Positions 1 to 12,200 of a stretch of 64,000 bases of DNA are shown here, one piece after another. The notes under the pieces were generated by a model. That model was given only the letters and a program-made list of their open reading frames with translations, was not told the DNA's origin and made no database searches. The translations under genes and the position numbers were made by a program. Source of the DNA: Numida meleagris (Eukaryota > Chordata > Aves > Galliformes > Numididae); assembly GCF_002078875.1 (NCBI RefSeq), contig NC_034411.1:6080917-6144916 (forward strand), read 5' to 3'. Each line of letters begins with the position of its first letter. Position 1 is the stretch's first letter.

Positions 1-299
1 TTCTAACAAGTTACAACATTTTCCTGTTACTGAGCTGTAGTAATTTCCTGAAGACTGAAACATTCCAATCTAAGATCAGATTCTATACAGTAACTTTATG
101 AAGGAATGTATGTTTACTGCTATCTGACTAAAGTAGCAACTTATTTTCTTTAAATTGTGAGAGTTGTAGAAGCATCACTAATGGGTTTCTTGTTAAAGTC
201 TGACCATCTCATTTAGCCATGCTTCTCTCTTCTGGGCTTTATTATAACTATTTTACCTTTCCTTATAACTAGTTGCTATGACTTCTGGTTTTGTTTCAG

Positions 300-404
300 G
301 TGGGCTAATGGGGAGGAAGAAACACTTTTTGCATCCATGTTTTCTGTTACTTCTCCACCCACACTATTTTCTAATACGGTCCGTGATAAAGTAGCTTCAT
401 CCAG
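300..404 (+). other. Exon-like open block with canonical splice sites, gene unknown
   Basis: A pyrimidine-rich stretch ending in tttgtttcag precedes position 300, and a strong donor (CAG|GTGAGA) follows 404. The 105-base block is open in one frame that begins at 301 (W-A-N-G-E-E-E-T-L-F...) and leaves two bases at the end, so it would be a phase-symmetric internal exon of 35 codons. It would be transcribed opposite to APLF and converge with it. I do not recognise the peptide. It may be a coding exon of a gene lying to the left, an lncRNA exon, or chance. No second exon was found in the window. Confidence 0.25.
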
Positions 405-2590
405 GTGAGAAATAATGCAATGATACCCCAAAACTCTATAGTTCATACGTGGAAAGAATTTATAAATGCTACAGAATAGTCTGCTAGTTGCACAGTTTGA
501 GTAGCTTTAACTGACAGGGATCACTCAGTATTCAGTCACAAGCTTTTTTGCACTTCATTATTGCCTCATTAGGCCAAGATAAAGTAAACTATTTTTTAAT
601 TTTAATTGAGGCAGAAATACAGGCAGTAGGAAAGAAAGTCAATGCATGTGCTATATTTTGCACTCTTTGCTATTCCATATGTTCATCCAGAACAGGAACT
701 TTTCATTAATATAGGTTTCTGTTTCATTTCTTATGAGTTATTGTCTTACATCTCAGACTAGCAAGCAAAGCCTCAAGGTTAACCTAGAGGTTTCAGAGCA
801 ACCATAACAGTGTTAACCCATAGCTTTAAACTTATCACATTTTCTATTAATAACCAAGGGTTAAAACATTTGATGACATACTTTGGTTTCATTTTGGTTT
901 TTAAATTCTGATCAGATTGAAATTCCTCCCAAAGCAGTACTAGTATATTTACAGAAAAGATTCCAGGCAGAGAGAATTTAATCATAAGACTATCTCTCAC
1001 TCCACTGAATTTAATGCATACCTGACTGACTGAAAACAGAGGAGAACATGGCATTTAGTGTCTTGTTAAGTGTCGGAGAAGTCTCACCTGTATCACAAAC
1101 TGAGTTCTTTTAATCAATATTCAAATATCTTGCAGTTACAAAATTCTCCATCTAGAAGGATAAAAACATACACTGAGGTCAAGAGAAAATATCAGGAAAA
1201 TACTCTAAAACTGAGACAACTTCATTCTACCCTTATACAATACCTTTGACATTACATTTTTTTTTTAGTCCCGAAGTATCAGTAGTAAATCTTAACCTAT
1301 CACACAAACCCAAGAATCACATCTACACTTGCTTTTGTGATTACACACCTCATTAGAAGCCTCACATGATAAAAAGCTATTTCAATTTTCCAAATGCGAG
1401 TATCTCCATAGAGCAGCTTAGATAGCTATTCAGAGGATAGCATTACAATAATTAACGTTTCTACTTGAGGAAGATTAAGGTCACAGAACTCATCTGACAC
1501 TGTATATATCATGTAGGTCTTTGGCCAACAGAAACTGAATGGTTGCCTATCATGAACGGTTGCATTTTCATTACCTACTGTGTTTAAGAAAAACTGCAGT
1601 CGCACTTTGCAAGTTACTATTGTGCATCCAAAATTAGCCCCAAACCAATTTCTAAGCAACTTTCTGATGGCCTTGCAAAAAAAGATTACATTGTCAGAAC
1701 ACAGATTTGAGTAGCAGAGTTTACTTTGACGACGCTCAATCACTTCAAGCACAGATATAACGGCATAAAAATGATTAAAAAACTTACGACTGCAAAAGCA
1801 TATTAAAGAGGTAGGAAATTACTACAAACATCTGCTTCTTCTGAAGCCCTGGACAATGGTATTTTCTTCATGCTGGGAATGTGCTGCAAAAAGCTGATCA
1901 GCTGGAACACACGCTCCCTCAAGTTCACCAGTAGAGACCATTTCATCACCCAACAAAAATGCTCAAAGTGCATTTGGGTATCTATTATTCAACCATAATC
2001 AGGAAAAAATTCACAAAGTCACACAAGAATGGTACCCTTGCTGATTTTCTACATTAGATAGTAAGGAAAAAAAAAAGAAAGAGAAGTTCCAAATTAACAT
2101 GGCTTCAATCATCTGTTCAGAAACACATTAAAAAATTTTAACTTAAGCTCAGGAAAGTTGTGAACACGCTGAAGGCAGGATCTCCAACAAAGCCTTTAAA
2201 AAAAAACAGAGACAGAGTAAGTTTTTTTTCCTTGTGGCATATAAGTTTGATTGTGCAAAAATAGTTATTTTATTTCATATTTTTTTTTTGAACCAAACAC
2301 AGCTCCAGGGATGTACATGTATTTGAACAGGTACTGTAATTAGAGCAAATACACCATAATTTGCACTGGGACAGGTTCAGTACACTTAGATATTCTGAAG
2401 TTATTTAGACAACCAGTATTTAACTACTGTACATCAAGACAACCAAAGAAGTGAAGCCTAAAAGGAAAGCTAGTAGCTGATTAATGAAATGTAAGGTTTC
2501 AGCAACTGAAAAGAACATGTAAGATGGTTTAGACATATTTCCCCAGTGATGGCCAAGAATCATACCTGCCATATCACAGGCTGAAGTCTA
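405..2590. other. 3' flank of APLF, no gene seen
   Basis: AT-rich sequence without a convincing reading frame or a recognised repeat. The part nearest 3011 is probably APLF 3' untranslated region. Only short frames occur here, with no family resemblance. Confidence 0.5.
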
Positions 2591-2597
2591 GCTTCTC

Positions 2598-2663
2598 TTT
2601 ATTCAACACAGTATATGTTGTGTTTCAGCAAATCTGAAGACTTTTCTAAAGTCAATATTTATT
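2598..2663 (-). terminator. APLF: Candidate polyadenylation signals of APLF
   Basis: Read on the minus strand, AATAAA occurs at 2663-2658 and again at 2603-2598, about 350-410 bases past the APLF stop codon. Another lies at 2274-2269. Which one is used cannot be told from sequence alone. Confidence 0.35.
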
Positions 2664-3011
2664 TCAAACACAAAGATAAAGCATTATAAACCTTTACAAT
2701 TGTATTTCACGCTACCAGAATAATGATGTTGGAGAAGAAATAGCTGAGAAAGCTCTGTTTTACAAAGCCCTACTTCAGCTGACACACAATACAATCCCAG
2801 AGCTCAATCATTTGACTCCAGCACTTAATAAAAAAAAAAGTGTGAAATTCACATGAAAATGAAAGTATTGCTGAATCCCCTCACCGCCATCAAACTCTCC
2901 CCATGGTTCCTACATCATCAAGGAAAAAGTAGTTTTTGAAACAATTCCTCTTCTTGCACACCCAAATTTTAACACAACTAGATTGGACATTCTTAATGTT
3001 ATTCAGTGCAG

Positions 3012-3217
3012 CTACTTTTTGGTCTTAACAAATCTCTGTGCTTCTTTCACAAGTGTTTCAACATCTTCATTATCCTTTTCTTCTGAACTTGGTTCCCAGT
3101 CAGAATCTTCATCAGTAGGTTCGCATTCCTCTTCCTCATCATCTATGAAGCTGTCAGTAAGATCATATTCATTTGGTTCACCATCATTATCACTGTCTTC
3201 CTCTAAACCTCTTTTTC
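3012..3217 (-). CDS. APLF: APLF coding exon 11 (acidic tail and stop)
   Basis: Acceptor ccttccag precedes 3217. The exon completes Gly460 and encodes residues 461-527, ending in TAG at 3014-3012. It carries [10 protein letters not shown], a run of acids, then [11 protein letters not shown], which matches the histone H2A-H2B binding acidic domain of APLF. Aromatic positions are Y477, F483 and W500. C491 (3125-3123) stands where human has Tyr476. A basic end (F-V-K-T-K-K) closes the protein. Confidence 0.93.
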
Positions 3218-6200
3218 CTGGAAGGACAAAAATGTAATAATGTATTCATGAATCATAACCATAAAACTAAAAAGTTCATCCAGAGACCATCTAGTTGATC
3301 TATCCCAAGATGATAAAGAAACAACTAAAGTATCCTATCTAATTCTGACAATTTCTGGTTAGATTTACAAAATCCTCATGAAAAACTGAACAATCTCATC
3401 TCATCTCTCTCTGACATCTACTGCAGAACTCTATCACTTATCACTAAAGTGTCTGATCACTTCAAGTTTTGCTTAATGGCTTTAATCCAAGTTCCTTTTT
3501 ACAGTGAAATCAGCAATTTATTACTTGTTACAGCACATTTTATTCCATACTTCTCCCCAAATGTTCTTTATCCTGTGCTATTCTACGTTTGGTCTTCCCC
3601 TCATCTGTTACATTTTCTGATGCTCTTTTCTCAGATCCAAGCCTTTTTCACAATATCATAGCCCATAAAAATCTCCAGGTAAGACATTAACCATTATGGG
3701 CAGATGTAAAGTACTATGCAGGTAACCTACAGTCATGTGGTTAATGAAATACAACATTATCAATGCTTTCCATAACTGCTGTTCTTCAAATATAGTCATA
3801 GCACGTTAAAGTATCACATATTACAGCCCAAGGCCTGTTTCTGCAGAACTGCTACTGAAAAGCTAAGAATTTATGATTATCCTTTATTGCATAGAATATA
3901 GTTTATTACAATTTAAAATAAATGCAACTTCCATCTCCAACATACTATGATTAAGTCTCTATTCTGTCCCCTCCAGGGCACAGACAGTCATCTGTGACTT
4001 ACCTGTTGTCTCTAACTGTTACTCATCCTGATAAATCACAGAGCCAAGCTGGTTTCATATATTTACAAGCAAAAAAAAAAAAAATCACATTTTCTTCTAC
4101 CAGTATCAGACCTCCCCATTCCCAAGCCAGAATTTAAGCTGACTACCATACAGCTCCCTAGCTTCTTTTTCAAAAGCAAGAACTTCCCTTTTTCTAGTCT
4201 CTATGATCACATCAGTTACGATTTTCAAGAACCATATACGCCCCAAGACTGTATATATCAGGGTCTGAAAGTTTTCCAGTGTTAACCTGTGTTTTTCATG
4301 AAGTACCAACCTTTTTATCACTGGTATTAGCAATATCAGTGAGACATCTAACCAGATTTACTTTCTAAGCAAAATAAGACAAAAAAAGAATACACATCAC
4401 AAACTACATCTATATCTAAACTATGCTTCTTTCTTGACATTTAATCTCTAGCTACTGGCAGATAGCGGAAAATGTAGGGGCAAAATAGCCTTTGTTTATA
4501 CAGACACAGGCTATTTTATACTCTAATTCCCTGATAATCTTACATGGCTTTTGTTTCCTGTTCACTTCTTTCGTAAGCCTTGAGTAAAAGAAGAAAATCT
4601 GCTAGATGACACATCCCAAGCTCTGAACCAAGATCCATGCTGGATAGTTTATGCTTCCTTTCTGAACTAAGAAAATGCTGAACACTTCTTTTCCAAGATG
4701 AATGCAGCCTACCTGTTTTTTCTAGTTCACTTAGTCTGTTTTATTATGCAGTTTTCTAATTTCATGTCTTCAAACTACCTTAAAAACTTACCTCTTTGTG
4801 ATGAAGTTGCCTTCTGCTTTCATAGTATTTCACAATATTCTGTCCTGGCAGGCATCAAAGATGAAAAGCCTCTATTTATAAGAAACGGATGCTGTTTGCA
4901 TCACATTCCCAAACTTTTTTTGGACGGTTTGTCTTGCAGTATTCCTTCAATTGCTCAAATACGTTGGCAAATTTACCCATTTAAACCAATTCTGCCATGT
5001 GAAGTTCTGTCTTGGCAGCAGCATTGTCGTGGCACTACCATGGCAGCAGTGCATTTTATTTATCAGTAGCTGCAAACCTTCAAAAAGTTTATTTTCTTTG
5101 TTTCCTGGTTTTGATAGATATGCTTAACTCATGCTCTTCAAGTTTACACTATCTCCCCTCAGAATTTCTCACTAGTTACACTGCATTAATATTCTGATCA
5201 TATCATTCTGCCCTTAAGTCATACCTCTGACTAAAATCACATTCAATTCCTCTTAGAATCATAGAATCACCAAGGTTGGAAAAGACCTCTAAGATCATCC
5301 AGTCCAACCATCCACCTATCACCAATATTTCCCACTAAAACATGTTCCTCAGTACATCTACATGTTTCTTGAACACCTCCAGGGACAGCGACTCCAGCAC
5401 CTCCCTGGGCAGCCCATTCCAGCACATGACTACTCTCTCTGAGAAGAATTATTTCCTAACATCCAACCTGAGTGTCCCCAGCACAACTTGAGGCCACCCT
5501 CTCTTGTCCTATTGCTAGGTACATGGGAGAAGAGGCCGACTCCAGCTCACCACAACCTCTCTTCAGGTCATTGCAGAGAATGATAAGGTCACCTCTGAGC
5601 CTCCTCTTCTCCAGACTGAACAATCCCAGCTCCCTCAGTCACTCCTCAGAAGGCTTGTGCTCCAGACCCCTCACCAGCTTCGTTGCCCTTCTCTTGACAC
5701 ACTCCAGGGCCTCGATGTTTTTCTTGTAGTAACGGGCCCAAAACTGAACACAGTACTTGAGTTGCGACCTCACCAGGGCTGAGTACAGTCTTCTACTCAG
5801 ACTTTGTCTTTTCCTTGATCTCATCTAAAGATAACCTAACAACAAAGTCTGTTGAGCAATTTTTGTCATTATCTTTCATATGAAGCTATAAATATTTATT
5901 TTTTCCTCAGTTGTATACCCCAGTCCAGATCACCAATATTTATATTAACCATGAGCGTTTCTTAGCAGCCTCAGGTCAAAGCCCCAGGGACTCAAGCAGC
6001 GTGTGCACACAGGGTATGAGAGAGAATATCAGTAGCTTATGAACTCAGAACCCATCCTCATTTTTCAAATGTAAAACATCAGATTGATTTCTTCTCTGCT
6101 TGCAGAGAAGTATAGGTATGCTCATCCAGGAAGCTTAGCACAAATTGAGTTTCAACACTCTCATTTGTACAAAAAGTATGCAGGGTTTTACTAAAAATGA

Positions 6201-9200
6201 AACAATAATTACTTTCTCTTAGGGTAAGCATTATGAAGCATCTCCAGCACTGTTAAATGCACAAAAACTTAAGCAGATAACTTGTGGCCCACGCTGATGT
6301 GTCCATTAACAGAATTAGAACATACCATTCTTGGAAGTTTGTTGTCGGGTTCGTCTTTCAGCTACTAAAGAAAAGAAAGTTATTAATGAAGACAGAGTAC
6401 AACCCAGAAGAAGCATCATTCATAGAAACTGCTACAGTAAGTGACTGACACATGAAACACTGCTGTGATTATGCTGTGTTCACAACCATAGAAATTCCCC
6501 CCAGTACACAACCCCCAAAAATCTATTTTGTATTGAATGATTCCGGAGAGATTCACTTTTCTTGCAATTATAAACCATTCCTTCCCCAAGAAAAGTGTCT
6601 TTAAGATTGGTATTTTTAAATCCCAAATTGAAGTACTTAATATTTTACAGTTACTTCAATAAATGCAATTACTCCTTAATAATGTCATAATCCTAATCTT
6701 TAAGTGGAATACATTATTGTTACGTGTCTACAATAGATTTGCTCTGAAAACTTCTTCATGGCACTAGGATTTCAAGTACAAAAAAACTCAAGGCCAACAA
6801 TCAAAAAGGTACAAAAACAACAAAGTACCTCATTGAATTCTTTAAGAGCATACAAAATATAAGCTGGGTATCTCCCTGTGTTTTTTAACAGTTGCTGAAA
6901 CATATTCCCTGATTTCATTTTCTTAATACAGCTCTGAATAGATGGGAGAGATCTGATAACATGCCATATTTATACTATATTTAATTTATAAAATTATGTC
7001 ATAAATATCTCATTTAAAAAACTTACTATTCTCATGGAAATACCCAGTTGCCACATGGCACTGTTTTTTAAATATGTAAGATACAACAACATAAAAACCA
7101 GGTAAATAGTCTGATCTCGCCTGTCTGGCTTCAGTCAAGAAACATTTGTAAAAGTGACTGCAAGTATGAAGTAGCCAACCTTCCTTATCACAGACAATGG
7201 CAAGATCTCTAGCTTAAAAAAGAGAAACAGTGCAGTGTAACGTAGAGTAAGCTGCAAATACAATGTTTTTCACTTACAATAGCTCAAAGCATTTTATTCC
7301 ACATTGCTGGTTTATTCCCCCACATATTGGCTGGAGCACCTCTCCTATGAAGAAAGGTTGAGGAAACTGGGCTTGTTTAGTTTGGAGAAGAGAAGGCTCC
7401 AGGGAGACCTCATTGTGGCCTTCCAATACTTGAAGCAAGCGTATAAACAGGAGGGGGAACAATTGTTCACAAGAGTGGATAGCGACAGAACAAGGGTGAA
7501 TGGTTTCAAACTGAAACAGGAGAGATTTAGATTAGATATTAGGAGGAAGTTTTTCACACAGAGGGTGGTGACGCACTGGAACAGGTTGCCCAAGGAGGCT
7601 GTGGATGCCCCGTCCCTGGAGGCGTTCAAGGCCAGGCTGGATGTGGCTCTGGGCAGCCTGGTCTAGTGCTTGGCGACCCTACACTCAGCAGAGGGGTTGA
7701 AACTAAATGATCTTTGAGGCCCTTTTCAACCTAGGCTATTCTGTGATTCTATGATATACAGCCTTAATTACATTGAACAGTTTAGCTTACCTGGAGGTAC
7801 AGTGTGCTTGTATTCAAGTTTGTGTTGGGGATTCTTCCTGAAAAGAAGAAAGCAAGAAAAGCGTGATTTGCCCCTGTGCTCAACCCATAAACGGCCCAGA
7901 ACTGCTTGGTATTTTATGGATATAGACACAGATCAGGAAAAGGTGAACACCCTGAAAGGAGAAATGAACTGATTCGTTAGCTGAATCCTCAACGCAAGAT
8001 TAAGAAGCAACCTCCTCCCTATACACACACATCCTCTTTATCTAAAAACCCACTGTAAGAAGAAAAAACAAGAATGTCATCATAAAATTGTATAATTGTA
8101 TGAGAATGATATAATCATACAATTCTAGAATTTATTGTCCTTTTTAACAGTTTTTAGGCTTAAATCAGTGCTGTTACAGACTTGCACAGGCGGACCTTCT
8201 GTATCACGCTATTTGTTATTGCACAAAATTCCATCTTACGTCCCTACTACAGCCACAAGAACAATTTTCACTGAGTAATGTTCACTCAGATAAAAGTTTG
8301 TGATCAGTACCTTACTGCAGTCTCTGCTTATAGAATGGAAGGTGGAAGAGGAAAAAAACATTGAATAAGAGCTCCTATTTCTTATTAAGGAAATAGCTGA
8401 TTGATCAAAACTAAGATGAAATGAGTCCCCAGAGTCACATAAGATGCACTAGTTCAACACAGTAAAACCTGATCCAATTATTTGCTCTCATAAAAAACGA
8501 AGAGAGAATATAACTTCCCATGCATTAAGTACAGTGTACATCACAGGTTTGAATCATCCAGGTGTAGCTTCCGTGTTTTACAATATACAGATACAAATAA
8601 AATAGTTTGGGAAATTAAAGAATTTGAAAAGAACTGCTTGTTTTGAAGGATCACCCAGAGAGACCACAGGAAGAATCACTCATTTCTGCAGTATGTTACT
8701 GCAGTTCAATTTACAACTTTTCACATCTTCTGTAAAAATAGCATTAGAACAATGAAGGAAAATTTAAAGTCGGCATATTCTTGGACAGCCAGCACATGTT
8801 CCTCTCATTCAGGCTGTGACTTCCACAGGTAATTAATACACATCAATTTAGCTTTCCCCCTTTTCACTCTCCCTCTGCTACTCCAGTAAATTTTAACTGA
8901 GTATAATATAACAGGCATTGTGCTTATTTTGTTAGTCTACTACAGGCTATTCTTGGGACTGCAAGTTAAAATTGTTCCTACTCTATTTTTCATTTCTCTG
9001 TACAAAAATAAGTTTCTAACTTCTCAAGAAGACCAGTTTAGTTATCTGAATTTCTGCTTCTGGACAACACTTAAAATCTATTATTCAAATATGACACTCC
9101 CTTTGGAACTGCTTGAAACTTGAGATGAGTTTCTGCAACTCCAGCTATTGCACATTTTACAAAATATCTTTGCTATGAAGACACCTTGTAAAACCAGTTG

Positions 9201-12200
9201 CTTATTTGTGTTTTATTCTTCAAGGAACAGAGTGATACAGACACTCTTCAGCTATGCATATACACATATATGCCACAACTTGTGACAAATTCAAGAATCT
9301 CACCTTGATTTAGAATTCCATAGCTACTCCCATCCTGAAGTAAATTATGTATGCATTAAAAGTTATATTTATCTGAATTAAAAATGGAAGCACTGCTTTC
9401 TACAAAATACTTTGTACAATAACAGAAGGAATTACCTTATTTCAGTGTTTTATTACTATCACCAGTATCAGACAATGAGATCCTAACTTAAAACATAGCG
9501 TTTAGATCATTCTCTTGATTACACTCTCTTCAAATTGTAGCCAAAAGATAAAGACAACAAAAATTATTTGAAAACTCCTCAATCTGCATCTGTTAGTTTA
9601 AAGAATTAGCATTGCTTCACAGGTGCCTCATATCCTCTGCCTTGAAATAATTAAGCAGATTAAGAACTGATTAACTTACAGAGCACAGAGAGAGTCTTTG
9701 TGTTTTGTTTTTGTATTCAGTGCCCATTGCACTGCTGAAATGGACCCTGGCAATTTCATTACTGGTATAAACCCAGATTTCTCATTCCAAGATAAGAAAC
9801 TCATCCTAACTCCTTTATTTAAGAGGAGAAACTTTTTTCTTTATTAGCTACGCATATCACCTTTTCTTAAAAGCTAGCTTCATTTTGTTGTATTTAATTG
9901 AGAATACATTCTTTAGAATCATCTCTGCTTTCTGGAAGAGATAGTGGAAAATGTTTCTACTCAAACACAAGCTCTATTAACAGCAGCTGTAAATTTCAAT
10001 ATGCCTGCACACAAGTGCTCTTTCCTCAAAATATATTCTTCTGTCTATATAGTCAGCTATACAGTAGTCATTAGCACTCTGAGTATTAGGAAAAAATTCT
10101 TTACAGTGTGGGTGGTCAAACATTGGAACAGGCTTCCTACAGAGGTGGTTGATGCCCCAAGCCTGTCAGTGTTCAAAAACTATTTGGGTAATGCCCTTAA
10201 CAATACGCTTTAAGTTTTGATTAGCCCTGAAGTGGTCAGGTAGCAGTACTTGATCTTTGTACATCCCTTCCAATTGAACTATGCTAAAATCTGCTAAATA
10301 AATGCATAAAACCTAGACACTGAAGAAAAAAACAGAATAAAAACTAATCAGAAAATCAACAGTGTTTAAAAGAAACAGCACTACAGTAAACAAGAAATTG
10401 CATTTTATTGTTGCTACCTGGAAATCAAGTACTAATTATAAAATAGAGTTCTTGAATAAAGCCTCAAAATATACTTATGAAAATTTCAACTACAAATGAT
10501 ACATCATGGACTACATATGTAGCAATAAAAAAATAAGTGTTCCTAAAAAAGAAGAGTTTGCTACATGGTGACAAGTTAAAAAGGGTGAACCTATGTTGTT
10601 GAGTACTTTCCAAAAGTTAAGATTCCATATTTGCTGCACTGAAATCACTACCAAACATTTTGTACAGACTTCAGTGCTTGAAAGGTAGCAGTCTATCCAC
10701 AGTAAATTTCAGAAGGCAGCAAGACTTCAAAATGAGCCATAGTGATACGCTACACTCAGGATTTATCTCAAGAATTACTTTTTGGTTTTGTGCCAGTTTG
10801 TAACTGCAGAGAACAGTCTTAAGCTGTAAAATAGGCAGTCATTTCATACTGTGCTTCTTACCTATAGCAAGCAGTTCCATATGGGCATTCAGGGCGGTTA
10901 TCATTGTTATCTTGAGTTACAGTATCTGTTTCATAATAATCATCATCATTAGGGTGACTGAACTGCTGAAAGTGAACGGGATTCCTCCTGCAGAAAACAA
11001 ATACATATATGGAGAATTCACTGTTCATTTACATTCATTTTTATGTCATTACATAAGTACAAATTTTTAATGTTTAACTTTATGCAGAACATTAGACCTA
11101 CTTTCAGGATAACAGAAGGAAGGCTTTGTCTCATCACATGCTGCACAGGAAGTTAGAACAGAAATTTTCCTATCTGCCTTCGTTATCAAGTTTCAAGACC
11201 TCCAACACATGAGCCATCTCCTAAAGTAATCACACAGCACCAGTCCAGCTCAGATGCTGTCCTGCTCAGTTATAGCTCCCTGTGGAGCTCTAGAAGGGCT
11301 ACAGAAACTACTACTGAAGCCTCAGCTTGAGATGGAAGGGTCAATGTATGGCAACTGAACTACTGCAGTAACAAAGACTCCAGGCACACTTGGATAATGT
11401 ATTTGCTTCAGACAACCTGTATCAATTATTCATTCTGTTTTAGATACAACTTCTTACTCACTTGAATACTTAAATGCTGTTGCTTTACTCCAAATGTCTA
11501 CTGTACACTGCCTACAGTTTGTACAGTTTGTCTTGGCTACCATGACATTTTATTTGAAGTATCACATTACAGTCTGAAAAATAAGGAAATGAAGCTGTAC
11601 CACAAGACATCACAGCTCTGCACCTAGCTGAATCAGCAATGCAAGCAGTGAGAGCACATCTCTGGCATAAACAGCCTTCTGCTCTACAACACTTACACAG
11701 AGGGATCCAAGATGTAGCAAACAAAATGGCTTTTTAACTGACCTATCTGTAACTGTTTCTACTCAGTAGGTTGGAATGTACACAACACAAGGCAAGGCAG
11801 CTATAAACAACACAGAGAACTTTAAAGCTTTATAAAACGTTGAAGTGATGTTAAAACGAACACAGAAACATGAGTTGTGAGTTCAGGACAGAGATAAAAA
11901 CACACAACAAAAACGACATCAAAGTTAACATACGGTTACCAGAAGCACATCTACTTTTTCCCCACGATTTCTTTAAGAGACACTTTTTCCAAGTATAACA
12001 TTTAAAAGTGAGGAATACAAGGTATTTTAATAAATGATTTTCCAAAAGACGTCGAGAAAGCACTCCAGTGACTTATAATACTGCTCCTTTGAGTACACAA
12101 GAACTACAGATAAGGTCTTCAGTGAGCTACTTATAAAAAACTACAGTATCCCTTGAATATATTTACAAAGGTGACAGCCTTCTTGTCCCGGTCTTTGCTG

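Noticed and set aside
2983..3237. Serine-rich plus-strand frame of 84 codons
   Set aside because: It is the antisense shadow of the acidic APLF exon 11 (GAA/GAT codons read as TTC/ATC and TCT/TCA).
4698..5069. 123-codon plus-strand frame in APLF intron 10
   Set aside because: No recognised similarity, no splice or promoter context; probably chance.
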